The notes: generated by a model not told the origin, from the sequence alone. DNA of 64,000 nt from Notolepis coatsorum (GCA_963971535.1 OZ020589.1:89526683-89590682); one strand, 5' to 3'. Shown: positions 45,756 through 57,161, counted from the stretch's first letter. A program made the numbers and translations.

Positions 45756-47416
45756 GCATAAACGCATATATAGATTCAATTGCCATTTGTTGCCGATCCA
45801 CGCTATATTAAAAATTTCAACTGTACATGATCCTATACGTTATGACTGATCATGCGCGGATGAACGGGGGGGGGGTTGTTTATAATTCCGTGATCGTCGT
45901 TAAATGCTTTATGTAGTATGGGTGATATATTGATCAGAGCAGTTTGCATGGATAATAATAAACAAACAGGCTGAAAGTAACGTCAGCGTCCTCTTACCGT
46001 TCGACGATGATACTGGAGGAAGAAGATCCCACTTATTTGACGGTAGGGATGCACAGATATGAAAATTTGCCACCGATACCGATTGTTCAACTAACACAAT
46101 CGGCCGATACCGATATTTGTGGCAAAATATTTTTTTTAAATATTATTATTTTTTTTTTTTTTATGAAACTACTGTATATTTGTCTTACAAATTGTGCTCA
46201 CCGATATGAACATAGGCCTCTTTACTTACTTAAAAAAAGGAAACATCAAGAAATAGCACTATCTCTCTCCCAGTATGTTCTGCAGGGCTGCAGCTAGATA
46301 CTAGTTCTCCCAGCATGGTCTACCTGCTGGGCTGCAGCGAGATACTATTGTCTCAACCAATGACATTTTGATTGACAGTCGATTCTGCCAATTACGTCAC
46401 ACACCGCTTGCACCCGCCTCTGCTGTTACCACCAATCGGCAAGCGTGTTGCATTTTTTACTCCTGCTTTTGTCCGCCATTGATTTTGACGAGAGGTTTTC
46501 TAGAACAACACGGCGCTGCCGACGTTTAGCTTTTAGCTCCGCAGGATGACTTAAATGAGGCATAATGATTTTACTGCAACTAATGTTATAATAAAACAAA
46601 GCCTTTCTATACATGTGTCTGATTGAAAACGTTATTAACAGATTGCAGAATGGGTAAAACTCAGGGCTCTGTGAGCAACGGAAGGAACTGAGCTAGTATG
46701 AACGCTTGCTACGTTCGGGTAAATAATATGCTGATGTTATGAACCTGTAACACTAACTATATAATGTTAATGCCACAAAACGAATGCCTTGTTAATCATA
46801 AGTAGTAACTTTGATGCAGTAGCTTGTGTGTGTGTGGGCCGGCGTTGTGCAGGTAGGTCGCGAGTGAACTTTTTTTGTCTTCTTGACGCTACACAAATTG
46901 ATGGATATTTATCGGCTACTGCCATCGGCACATTCGAGCTTATTGGCCGATAAGTGCCTTGTTGACTGCAATCGGCCTATCGGCCGATACCGATACCCGA
47001 CCGATACATCGGTGCACCCCTATTTGACGGCGATCGCCTAAATCCATTTCCGGTTTGTATAATCATAATACATGGCCAAATCGTATCGATTATTGCGTTA
47101 TGGCAGCGATCGCTACACACGGACGTGTGTCTAGAGTCCCGCAACAATATGCGAGTGGCCGGACGCATTTCGGAGACGCACCGAGATCGACTCGGCCATT
47201 TCCGGTTTGGCAACTCGCCGATCATCCACCAGGGGGCAGTATTGAAGCGTTGCAGAGTTGTGCCGGCTCACACTGCATCAGACCAGGCTCCGTAAGGGAA
47301 ATATGAATAACATGGTGAAAAAATGAAATATGATCTCAATAACGTCGTACGCCGTTGGCAGAATTAGCATGAACTTGAAACACATTGTACAACGTTTTTG
47401 GCACAGGATGTGTTAA
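45753..47416 (-). mobile_element. PiggyBac-like element (inverted, 5' truncated) split by a hAT
   Basis: It is an inverted relative of 27078-27986 (TATAATTCCGTGATCGTCGT, TCAGAGCAGTTTGCAT). Its right end is GATGTGTTAA (TTAA 47413-47416). The left TTAA end is missing. A hAT occupies 46044-47022. Confidence 0.72.
46044..47022. mobile_element. hAT element, TSD TTTGACGG
   Basis: The termini TAGGGATGCACAGATATG and CGATACATCGGTGCACCCCTA are inverted repeats. TTTGACGG is duplicated at 46036-46043 and 47023-47030. It is an inverted relative of 39655-41104. Confidence 0.93.
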
Positions 47417-47519
47417 GCGGGGCTCGAAATTGCCTGGGTTTTGGTCATATGCTCCCGAAATGCTCCCGCTGTTTGACTGTTTCTAAGTGCAGTGATTGAA
47501 AACTACTCGAATGCTTTAG

Positions 47520-49505
47520 AATCGGGAAAAAGACCCCCTAGAACTGAATGTGAATGACATACTAGTTAAAGACCCCACAGTACTGGCATGCACCCTCAAC
47601 GAACACTTCTTAAATAGTGTTCTAGACAGCACCAAACACTTTGCCCCCTCCAGTATCCTACCAAACCCAGTAACCAACACCCAGCCCCTCTTTGAACTGG
47701 AGGAGATAACAGAGCCTGAAGTGAAAAAGATCATTCTGGCTCTGAAAGGCTCCAAAGCCAAGGACGCCTACGGGCTCGACACTGATTTCCTCAAAACATA
47801 CTCTGATGCACTCATTAAACCCATCACTCTACTAGTGAATCAATCAATCACCTCCAGGGAAGTTCCATCATCCTGGAAGATGGCCATGGTGACCCCTATC
47901 TTTAAATCTGGAAACAAGGCACTGGTGACCAATTATAGGCCCATCAGTATACTTCCTGTCATATCCAAAGTTGCAGAGAAGTGGGTGTCGAATCTCATGA
48001 CTAAACATCTCGACTTGGGCGCCACCCCACTTAACCCAATGCAGTTTGGATTCCGTGCCCTTCACTCAACAGAGTCAGCCAACTGTCTGTTTGTTGAAAA
48101 GGTCAAGAGTGCACTAGATAGCAACAAGTATGTTGGTGCTGTCTTCTTAGACCTTAGCAAGGCTTTCGACTGTGTCAACCATAATATCCTCCTAACCAAA
48201 CTAACTCACTTCAATTTCTCAGCTGCTACAATAGAATGGTTTAGATCCTACTTATCAAACCGAAAACAATGTGTCACGGTCAATGGCGCCAAGTCCCCAT
48301 ATCTAGACAACCCTGTAGGTGTCCCTCAGGGATCAATCCTTGGGCCCCTGCTATTCTCCCTGTATATCAATGACCTGCCAAATGTGTGTCCCGAACTCAA
48401 TGTACAGATGTATGCCGATGATGCAGTCATCTACACACAGGGCAAGGACATAGAGTTGATTACATCCAGGCTCACATGCGCACTAGACAAGGTACAATGC
48501 TGGCTAAACAGCACCTGTATCCTACTTAATGCGAAAAAGACTGTGTGCATGTTCTTTAGCAAGCGTCCAGAAACCATCAAGCGGTCCAATGTGTTCCTGA
48601 GGAAGGAGGGAAGGAAGGAAGAACTAGAACTTGTTTCCCACTTTAAATTCCTTGGGGTCATCTTGGACTCAAACCTGACCTTTAAGAAACACATAAAGAA
48701 AGTGAGGAACACCATCAACTTCAACATTTCCAACTTCAAACAAATACGGCCCTCCCTAACACTTGAAGCCGCAAAGACATACCTACACTGTATGGTCTTC
48801 TCTCACATTGAATATTGCCTTCTAAACTGGTCATTTACTGGGGCCACAGCCATGAAACCCATAGAACAACTCTACAACAGAGCATTGAAGGTATATGACA
48901 GGAAACAGTACTCATACCACCACTGTAAAATCCTGGATAAGCATCAAATTTAAAATTTTGAAAACCTCAGACGTTATAAAAGTTCCTGCTTTGTATATAA
49001 ATGCCTGCACAGATTAGCCCCTCCCCCTCTCAAGGAGTTTATCCACGAGAAAAGGAACACTGGATTAGCCACTAGATCAAACACCAGAGGGGATTGTGAG
49101 GTCCATTTTAGAAAGACCGCCTTCAGCAAAAATTGTCTATCGATAAAGGGAAGTGGAACATGGAACAGCCTTCCGGTCCCCTTAAGGGAATGTCCCACCC
49201 TGTCCACTTTTAAGGGCCAACTCAGGAAATGGCTGTTAGACAGCCAAATATGCACTCATTAGGGATGTTAGTGATGTTGTACTGACTGAATGTCATGTTA
49301 GTGTGGTCATGTCAGTGATGTCAGTTTTTATGAATGAACGTTGTATGGTCCGTTTTGTGTTTGTTTTATGTTAGGACTACGGGTGGAAATTAGCCCTGTG
49401 CTATTCCCGGCATATTTACGTCCTTATCATGCTGTGATGTTATGCATACACATGTAAATGATGTTCATTAATTTGCATTGTCCTTAATAAACAAATCTTA
49501 ATCTT
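47520..49505 (+). pseudogene. LINE reverse transcriptase, one in-frame stop
   Basis: The frame is open from ~47520 to TAA at 48951 and then continues in the same frame to TAG at 49261. RT blocks, numbered from the GTG at 47550: MVTPIFKSGNKALVTNYRPI ~113-132; FLDLSKAFDCVNH ~199-211 with the motif A Asp; VPQGSILGPLLFSLYIND ~258-275; MYADD ~287-291 with both catalytic Asp. After the stop the C-terminal part reads LHRLAPPPLKEF and GSGTWNSLPVPLRECPTL, a usual LINE tail domain. The 3' end (~49440-49505) has TTAATAAACAAATCTTAATC. It is a CR1/L2/Rex-type jockey-group LINE; EN is missing by 5' truncation. Confidence 0.85.
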
Positions 49506-49654
49506 AGAACAGTCATTCATTTAATTCGGGGCAACCTAACAGCCACGGAGCTGACGCTAGCTAATCAAGCTCATACAGACACACAGATAGTGCTTTTAAA
49601 CCGTCCGGGCTCCGGTTCAAGCTCCAGCTCCGTTCTGAACCTTGGTGCTCTCAA

Positions 49655-50215
49655 GTTTCAAGTTTCTTTAATAGTTGTCATACAGAAGTACAGAATACTT
49701 TTGTACAAAATGCTTCTTACTGTTGCGCTCCAGAGACTGTGCATGACAAGATAAGTATGAAATAAAAACATAGTAAAAATTAGAAGAAAAAAAAAAGAGG
49801 TCACAGTGTTCAGTTTAGACATATGTACAATGTTCGTAGACGTAGTTACCATACAATATACAATACTGTGCAGTGTACTAATATACAATACTATATAGTG
49901 CAAGGCATAAATGGACAAGGTGCAGTTTAGGTACAATTCACAGTAGGTGTACGAGTTGTAGTGCAAATCCTTTATCAATAAATATAAAGTGTAAGTGTGT
50001 TTGTGTGATCTAAAGTGTGGAGAGTGGGTGCTGCAGTGTGTTGTTTGTTTGAGTGAGTGTGTGTGTGCGTGTGGGTGTGTGTGCTGTGTGCATTTGATGG
50101 TTGTTGCATAGTGATTATTGTTCGTTTAGCGATTATTGTTCGTTTAGCAGCCTGATGGCCTGGGGATAGAAGCTCCTTCTGAGTCTCTCTGGCGAACCAC
50201 CCCGCGTTTACAGCC
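49655..50215 (-). repeat. Reverse-oriented LINE-derived or similar repeat
   Basis: TTTCAAGTTTCTTTAATAGT and TGTCATACAGAAGTACAG at the left, and AGCCTGATGGCCTGGGGATA with GAAGCTCCTTCTGAGTCTCT at the right, follow a teleost repeat I recall as common. It holds a TG-rich microsatellite at ~50050-50090. Family unresolved. Confidence 0.4.
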
Positions 50216-50885
50216 ATTTAAGCAGAACCAACATTCCACCGTCTCAGTCATCAACGGGGGCGTTACTCAGGTAAAAATTATGCGTGGAGAGCAAGCCTCA
50301 GCGCGAGAGCGCACACACAAAAGTGCACACGCTGTATACGTTTGAAATGAATCGTTCGAGCAAAGTATGCTTCTATTATTCGAATGACTTGTTTTAATGG
50401 GTATCATATAGTAGTAAGTCCTACTGTAGAACATGACATAATAGCATGATCCGATTTATTAATGCCAATACTGGACGACGACCGCAATTGGCACTTGAAA
50501 AGTGTAAATGATGGATTAGTCAGTAGCAATTCATGACAGCTCGTTTAGCTCAACCATATGGTCCCCAGTTCGAATCTCTTGCTTACTTTTTTTTTTGTAA
50601 CGTTAAATAATTTATCCACTCTGGTGTCCCAAAAAGGACAATAACACCACCTTATGCATACTGCACCTTATGTGAATACTGTGATACTGTGAATACTGTA
50701 TATTTCAGTTGGTTAGATAGTCAATAATATTGACTTATTTGTTTACACTGCTTGTGTTGTTTTTACTACCTGTGTACCCCCCCCCCATGCTGCTATGATG
50801 CCTGAATTTCCCCAAGGGGATCAATAAAGGAATATCTTATCAACCAGAGTAGATAAATTAATTAACGTTAAAGGAAAAAAAATAA

Positions 50886-50958
50886 GTATCCAAGAGATTC
50901 GAACTGGGGACCATATGGTCCACAGGCAGGGCACTAACCAGTTGAGCTAAACGAGCCG
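50886..50958 (-). other. tRNA-like sequence in an inverted-repeat arm
   Basis: In reverse it reads GGCTCGTTTAGCTCAACTGG (A-box-like) and, ~35 bases on, CCCCAGTTCGAATCTC (B-box). A five-pair T-stem and anticodon stem cannot both be drawn, and the mirror copy at 50538-50580 lacks ~24 internal bases. It is a pol III promoter-like relic, not a tRNA gene. Confidence 0.4.
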
Positions 50959-50985
50959 TCATGAATTGCTACTGACTAATCCATC

Positions 50986-52670
50986 TAGGGCTGGGCGATA
51001 TGGCCAAAAACGTTATCGCGATAAAATTATACAATTATTTTCATATAACTCGATATAATTTCTGTCAAGTTTAATTATCTTCTTATGCCCGGCGCCGATG
51101 GACGGGCTATTAATAGACTTGTTTTGCTGCTGCGAATGTCTCGAGTTGATGTCGTCATCAGTCCGCGCACGTTAGCAGTTAGCCAGAGCAAGCGGTGTAT
51201 CTCATGACAATGTACTAACTATCACCCTAAAATACTCCATTCAGCCCCAATACATTGCAACAACGTCCACCGCATACCACACACTACTCTAACCGCGGCC
51301 TCAGAATTCACGCCACACACCCACTCGGCACGTAAACTATAAAATAGCGGTGTGCAAGCTAATTATTCTAGCCAGCCTTGTTTACTACTGGAGTCCTACC
51401 TCTCTACCCAGAGGTGCAGCGCGGGTCTCCTTCGCTGTCGGCCATCTCCTTCACTGATTGGTTGTTAGTGCGTGTGCTCATATCCAAGCTTGGAAAATCG
51501 ATATATCGAAACTTTGCGACTAGAGATGTTCCGATACCATTTTTTCCTTTCCGATCCGATTCCGATACCTAAGCTTTGGGTATCGGCCGATACCGATACT
51601 TATCCGATACCAGTGCATACATTAAAAAAAAATAAAAAATAAAAAAAAATATATAATTTTTTTTATAAATATACTTTTTTTTTTTTTTTTTAACAAATAC
51701 TGTTTTATATATACTGTTTTTTAGTAATAACTAGAAAGTAATGGTATTTATTCAACAACAGGTGATTGTATAGATTTGTATTAGTATCATTAATCAATGA
51801 GTATGGGGCTTCAGCACTGCAGATATACCCTACTCCAATGATCCACACGGACATTATACGTTGCTGCACTCGCTACCCACTGGCTCTGCAGATATACCCT
51901 ACTCAGTCTGTCTACAAGGCTCCGTTTCAGTAGCAGTCGGATCTGTTGTGATTTTTGCACAATAAATATTCAACATTCTCTTTTGAGACTCCGCCTCAGA
52001 CTCTTATCATTTGGCACTAAAAGCTAAACATTGTCACCGATATGGCTGTCCGCAACATGTCATTAATTGTGTACGCAAGGGTCTCTCAATGACGACGTCA
52101 ACGTGAGCTAAGTTAGCATAGCATGAGCTGCCGGTATATGAAAAGACTGTAACGTTACTGGTGACAGTGATTTAACGAATACTCCTTTGCCAACTTGCTG
52201 TACTTTGCTTGCAGGTCTGCAGCCATTATTGCTGGATTATATGAATAGCCCCAACTTTAGCCAAGGTAATGTTAAAGCTAGCTTTCGGTTAGCTGTTCAA
52301 TGCTAATAACACCAGCCACCAAGCGAACCCATGAGCTCCCCGTCAACACCGCTCTGTCGGGACGATGACATTTAAGAAAGTATCTGCTGTTAAAATGACA
52401 AATGGCATTGACACTTTAATCGATTAAGCACCCGTTTGTTTTATAATGCTTACTCAACAGACCACAGTGTTGTTGATAAATTACGTCATATGGTATCGGA
52501 GCACAGCATTAGAGGGTACTCGCCGATACCGATACCAGCATTTTAGCCAGTATCGGCGGCTTTTCCGATACTGGTATCGGTATCGGAACAACTCTATTTG
52601 CGACCACGTTTCATGTTTATTTCGAGGAAATAATTTATCGCGATAGTTATCGTTTTATCGCCCAGCCCTA
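50986..52670. mobile_element. hAT element, TSD AATCCATC
   Basis: The termini TAGGGCTGGGCGATATGGCC and TTTTATCGCCCAGCCCTA are inverted repeats with GTTATCGCGATAA subterminal palindromes. AATCCATC is duplicated at 50978-50985 and 52671-52678. The mirror arm at ~50512 gives the empty site. A second hAT (51521-52596) is nested inside. Confidence 0.93.
51521..52596. mobile_element. hAT element nested in a hAT, TSD TTTGCGAC
   Basis: The termini TAGAGATGTTCCGATACC and GGTATCGGAACAACTCTA are inverted repeats. TTTGCGAC is duplicated at 51513-51520 and 52597-52604. Its interior (51960-52330) matches 39835-40200 of the hAT at 39655, so the two share a body but have different ends. Confidence 0.93.
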
Positions 52671-52999
52671 AATCCATCATTTACACTTTGCATGCCAATT
52701 GCGGTCGTCGTCCAGTATTGGCATTAATAAATCAGATATCATGCTATTATGTCATGTTCTACAGTAGGACTTACTACTATATGATACCCATTAAAACAAG
52801 TCATTCGAATAATAGAAGCATACTTTGCTGGAACGATTAATTTCAAACGTATACAGCGTGTGTGTGCATGTGTGCTTTTGTGTGCACTCTCGCGCTGGCT
52901 CGTTATGCCTTTCCCTACGCATATTCATTTCTGGAGCATTTCTTTATCCACTCTGGTTGGATGGTGTACTCGCCAATTGCTTCCTGTTGAATGAATCGG

Positions 53000-54840
53000 T
53001 TGAGTGAAATGCCGACTCTCTACTTTCCCCGTCTTCACGGCCTAGAATATGACACGCCCACTGATGATGTCACGGTTCGCGAGGAAAAACCAACTATTTT
53101 CCGGTGCCAGCTGAGCATCGATTTGTCACGTTCTGAACCAATTAAGCCCGGTCTGAACGCGCCAGCCGGTGCAAGATTGCGTTCGGGAACAGGCTCCAGC
53201 ACGGAGCCTGGCCGGTGTAAAAGGGCTAAGAGAGAGATAACAGCTGACAGCAGGTACAAATACAAAAAAAAAGGGTGGGGGCTGTTGTGTAAACCTTGTA
53301 CTCTTTAGTTCACATATAATAAGAGACAGAGGGTTGACTGTTTGCTAGTAGGTAAGTCAGGAAGTACCGTGCAACATACAAACATGTCTGTAACTGAGGG
53401 GTACAATTCCCTGACTGTATTGTTAGATATGGTATTTAATACCACTACCTCTTGTACTTTAACTTCTGGCCATCCAGTACATGATATAAGTATGATGAAC
53501 ACTTTCCCACCTGATGAAACGAATCCACACAAATGTACCAAATCGAAGGTTTAATATAGCAAAAGGTATATACAACGTTCACTTGTTTACACTTATGATT
53601 TGAAATATGCACTTTTATGGCAAATGAGTATTCGTAGGTAAATCAACATTGAATGTCCAATCTCTGGTTACGCAGGGAGTAGGTATACAACCTGGAATAT
53701 TTAGGAAACGATAGCGATGGTACTTAAATGATTATAGCTGGATACACTAAAGGGGGGGGGGGGGGTCCCGCTGGTTGTAAGACAGTAGGAGGGGGGGGTT
53801 AGAGAAGCCGCTGGCGGTATCCCATCTGGCCGACGGTGTCTTGGGAGAATTCAAAGTCTTGAACACGGTGCCCACAGAACCTCGGTCCGCAGACGAATAC
53901 AGCTGGACCCTCTGTGGACGGTAGCTGCCGGTCCACAACGGAGAGACGTGAGGCGACCTCACTGGTGTAGAGCGCCGTCTCACCTGGAGTCCTCTCCGGG
54001 GGGTAGTTCCAACACTCCGCAGTGTTGGCCTTTATCCATGGAATAATCAAAGCACCCAAAGCATAATCCAAGCCGTGGAAGGCTCGCCGTTGTCCGGGTA
54101 GAGTAATCCAATATACAGGTCCAGTCGCCCTGGCCCGGAGCTCCTCGGATGCAAGCACCACTAGGGGTCTGCCCAGCCTGGTTAAGCGTCCAGATAACGT
54201 CAGGAACGATGGGGGTACTGATAACTTTAGAACTCTAACCGAACGATGCACCATACATAAATAGACTATTATTAGCTTAATAGAATACGTCCAACTCGAC
54301 GGTATAGTGCCAAACTATGACTATTCAATTATTAATCTACACGATATCTCAATGCCTATTCTGAGGCCAAGTAGGCCTTACTACACCACACGTGCGTCGT
54401 GGGGAGGCTTCGCGTCTGTCACTCTGTTGGAGGGTAAAGAACTGGACTAAAAAGAAGGTTCTACTTTACTTGCGCCATATATATATGCGCTATGAACAAA
54501 TAGTACCATTCGTATTTCGCCCGACATATTCCTGCGCGGAACCGGGGCTTGCCACGACATGTTGAGCGGCACGATTGAACTTGGACCTAGGGGTATGGCA
54601 ACCTGGCGCCAGGTTCTCGTCCAATGGTAGAATGAAACTATTATGGGCTGTTTAGTAGACTAAAGGGATATTCAGTGCATATTGTACAAGGAATATACAG
54701 GGGATATCAAACGATATACAAATACAATTAAATATATATATATAAATAAATATATATATTCGGTTTAATCTGATCCTTCACAACAATGTCCGTGTAGCAA
54801 CACGAGCCAATACTTTACAGGACAGGGGCGAGCGGGTACC
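53000..54840. other. Unresolved segment, possibly an endogenous-retrovirus remnant
   Basis: It contains a G-run preceded by A residues (53750-53765, polypurine-like), a minus-strand frame at 53799-54254 (next feature), several small frames, and a TATATATA-rich part at 54470-54490 and 54730-54760. It shares no obvious sequence with other repeats in the window. LTR borders are not evident. Confidence 0.3.
53799..54254 (-). pseudogene. 151-residue frame, perhaps an Env-like fragment
   Basis: I do not firmly recognise this frame. It is open upstream of its ATG for about 20 further codons and has ordinary amino-acid composition. Near the C-terminus is a G-P-A-V-F-V-C-G motif, which recalls the hydrophobic G-x-FFVCG segment of some retroviral envelope surface subunits. 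No fusion peptide, transmembrane segment or second Env motif follows, so as an Env it would be a dead, truncated piece. It could also be an unrelated gene fragment. Confidence 0.2.
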
Positions 54841-54922
54841 GGGGAGGGAGCTGTGTGTGTGTGTGCGCTGCTCTTCTGAAAGACCAGAGACAGAGAAGTC
54901 AGAGGAATAACGACCTGTTGAA

Positions 54923-55015
54923 TGCAACTACGGTTCAATAGATTAAATTAGTTTAAGACATTGAACTGTAGTTACATTCAACAGGTCGTTATTCAATAGA
55001 TTAAATTAGTTTAAG
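54923..55015. repeat. Small inverted repeat with ~34-bp arms
   Basis: ATAACGACCTGTTGAATGCA plus ACTACGGTTCAAT (54926-54958) is mirrored at 54963-54993. AATAGATTAAATTAGTTTAAG is also repeated directly after each arm, so the block is both a palindrome and a direct repeat. Confidence 0.85.
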
Positions 55016-55062
55016 AATAAAAAATCTCTAAAAATAAATAAATTTTAAGAGAATCTCAAATA

Positions 55063-56582
55063 CCGTACTTTTCGGACTATAAGCCGCGACTTTCCCCCCC
55101 ATTTTTCGACCCTGCGGCGTATATAACGGTGCGGCTAATCTATGGATTTTTACAGCTAACTGGGCGTGCTCCCTCAGCTCTGTGACAGTCAGATCAGACT
55201 CCTAAATCTGCTGCAGCAGTGCACGCCTTGCCCCTACTCCTCCCCCTCACGTCAACAAACCATTACGGCAAGAGTCTAGTGTATGAGCAGCTCAGGGCTC
55301 CTCTTTCAACATGTTGCCTACCTACTGTACCCAGCGCTGCTAACTGGCTAACGTTATGGGAGCTAACGTTGCTACCTACTGTACCCAGAGCTGCAAACTG
55401 GGAGCTGCTAACTGGCTAACGTTATGAGAGCTAACGTTGCTACCTACTGTACCCGGCGCTGCTAACTGGCTAACGTTATGAGAGCTAACATTGCTACCTA
55501 CTGTACCCGGCGCTGCTAACTGGCTAACGTTATGAGAGCTAACGTTGCTACCTACTGTACCCGGAGCTGCAAACTGGGAGCTGCAAACAGGGAGCTGTTA
55601 ACTGGCTAACGTTATGAGAGCTAACGTTGGTACCTACTGTACCCGGAGCTGCTAACTGGCTAACGTTATGAGAGCTAACGTTGCTACCTACTGTACCCGG
55701 CGCTGCTAACTGGCTAACGTTATGAGAGCTAACGTTGCTACCTACTGTACCCGGAGCTGCAAACTGGGAGCTGTTAACTGGCTAACGTTATGAGAGCTAA
55801 CGTTGGTACCTACTGTACCCGGAGCTGCAAACTGGGAGCTGTTAACTGGCTAACGTTATGAGAGCTAACGTTGGTACCTACTGTACCCGGAGCTGCTAAC
55901 TGGCTAACGTTATGAGAGCTAACGTTGCTACCTACTGTACCCGGAGCTGCTAACTGGCTAACGTTATGAGAGCTAACGTTGCTACCTACTGTACCCGGAG
56001 CTGCAAACTGGGAGCTGCTAAGTGGCTAACGTTATGAGAGCTAACGTTGCTACCTACTGTACCCGGAGCTGCAAACTGGGAGCTGCTAACTGGCTAACGT
56101 TATGAGAGCTAACGTTGATACCTACTGTACCCGGAGCTGCTAACTGGCTAACGTTATGAGAGCTAACGTTGGTACCTACTGTACCCGGAGCTGCTAACTG
56201 GCTAACGTTATGAGAGCTAACGTTGGTACCTACTGTACCCGGAGCTGCTAACTGGCTAGCGTTATGAGAGCTAACGTTGGTACCTACTGTACCCGGAGCT
56301 GCTAACTGGCTAACGTTATGAGAGCTAACGTTGCTACCTACTGTACCCGGAGCTGCAAACTGGCTATCGTTCCTGTTTAAACAAAAATATTAATAAATGG
56401 GAGCTTCCTCAAACAGCCATCTCTTTCCCGACAATCCCCTCTGTGCACGAACCCTTACATATGGTAATTAAACATTAAAACACCTGCAGCTTAAAGTCCA
56501 GTGCGGCTTATATATGTACACATCAGTCAATTTAGCTTCTGCGGCTTATATTCAGGTGCGGCTTATAGTGCGAAAAGTACGG
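55063..56582. mobile_element. TA-flanked TIR element carrying a minisatellite
   Basis: The termini CCGTACTTTTCGGACTATAA and TTATAGTGCGAAAAGTACGG are near-perfect inverted repeats flanked by TA (55061-55062, 56583-56584). It is a relative of 22271-24889, sharing TTTTTCGACCCTGCGGC and TTCCTCAAACAGCCATCTC. The centre is a ~1-kb tandem array. The TA duplication fits Tc1/mariner-like or other TA-specific families. Confidence 0.85.
55318..56370. repeat. 54-bp minisatellite with an optional 18-bp insert
   Basis: About 18-19 units are made of CTGGCTAACGTTATGAGAGC, TAACGTTGCTACCTACTGTA and CCCGGAGCTGCTAA. Some units carry an extra CAAACTGGGAGCTG block, giving a ~72-bp period. The related element at 22271 lacks the array. 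Confidence 0.95.
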
Positions 56583-56584
56583 TA

Positions 56585-57161
56585 CATTATTTTATTTAAA
56601 TGTAGGCTATAGTTAAAAAAAATTGTTTACAGTTTTTGTATTTTTCTGACATGGGGGCTCAACAATAAATGACAATCAGAAATGAAGTTGCATGTTGTTA
56701 TTCTAACCAGCTTAGTTCTGTTGCATTTCCAATTTATTGATTAAAATTATTAATTTATCAGGGATCGATAAAGAATCGGATCGATAAGCAGAATCAATAA
56801 TGGAATCGGATCGATAAAATCTTATCAATTCCCATCCCTACGTCAGACTACACCTCCCTATTAGGTTTGAGTTTGAGCGTCCTATCTTGCCGTAGTCAGG
56901 GTTTCCCATTAATTACCTTTAATTAATCTAATTAGTCCCGCCACAGTTGTATAATGAACCTATTTTTTATATATAAAATAAAATAAATTTACTATTTTTT
57001 TTAAATATAAAGTTTGCCAATAGGGATGTATCAGTAGTATTGACAGTGGTAGTAGTCGTAATAGTAATCCACTATTTTTTTTCCCCTAAAAAATAAACCA
57101 GTTCAACACAGGTAACCACTTTTGCTTAATTTCTTTGATGGCTCAAATGTATGCTCTAGTC
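56585..57161. other. AT-rich stretch with a hAT end
   Basis: GATAAAATCTTATCAATTCC and CATCCCTA near 56812-56839 form a hAT-type terminus with GATCGATAA repeats. The rest, including AT runs at 56960-57010, is unrecognised. Confidence 0.4.

Larger units (their letters stand above)
50250..52960. mobile_element. Long inverted-repeat element, interrupted by hATs
   Basis: Left-arm sequence 50320-50620 (AAGTATGCTTCTATTATTCG, GACGACCGCAATTGGCA, CCCCAGTTCGAATCTCTTG) returns in reverse at 50880-50985 and, after a hAT insertion, at 52671-52900. The arms are ~300 bp or more with a ~250-bp centre containing CAAGGGGATCAATAAAGGAA. Terminal bases are too diverged to place. A tRNA-like word lies in each arm. 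Confidence 0.7.

Noticed and set aside
52991..53308. 105-codon plus-strand frame
   Set aside because: Overlapping open frames occur on both strands in a GC-balanced repeat end; no motif is recognised, and the sequence at 53100-53220 resembles a decayed hAT terminus.
55318..56370. CRISPR-like appearance of regular repeats
   Set aside because: The units are directly tandem with no unique spacers, and the setting is a vertebrate intron. It is a minisatellite. The same holds for 6842, 26759, 58077, 62612 and 63578.
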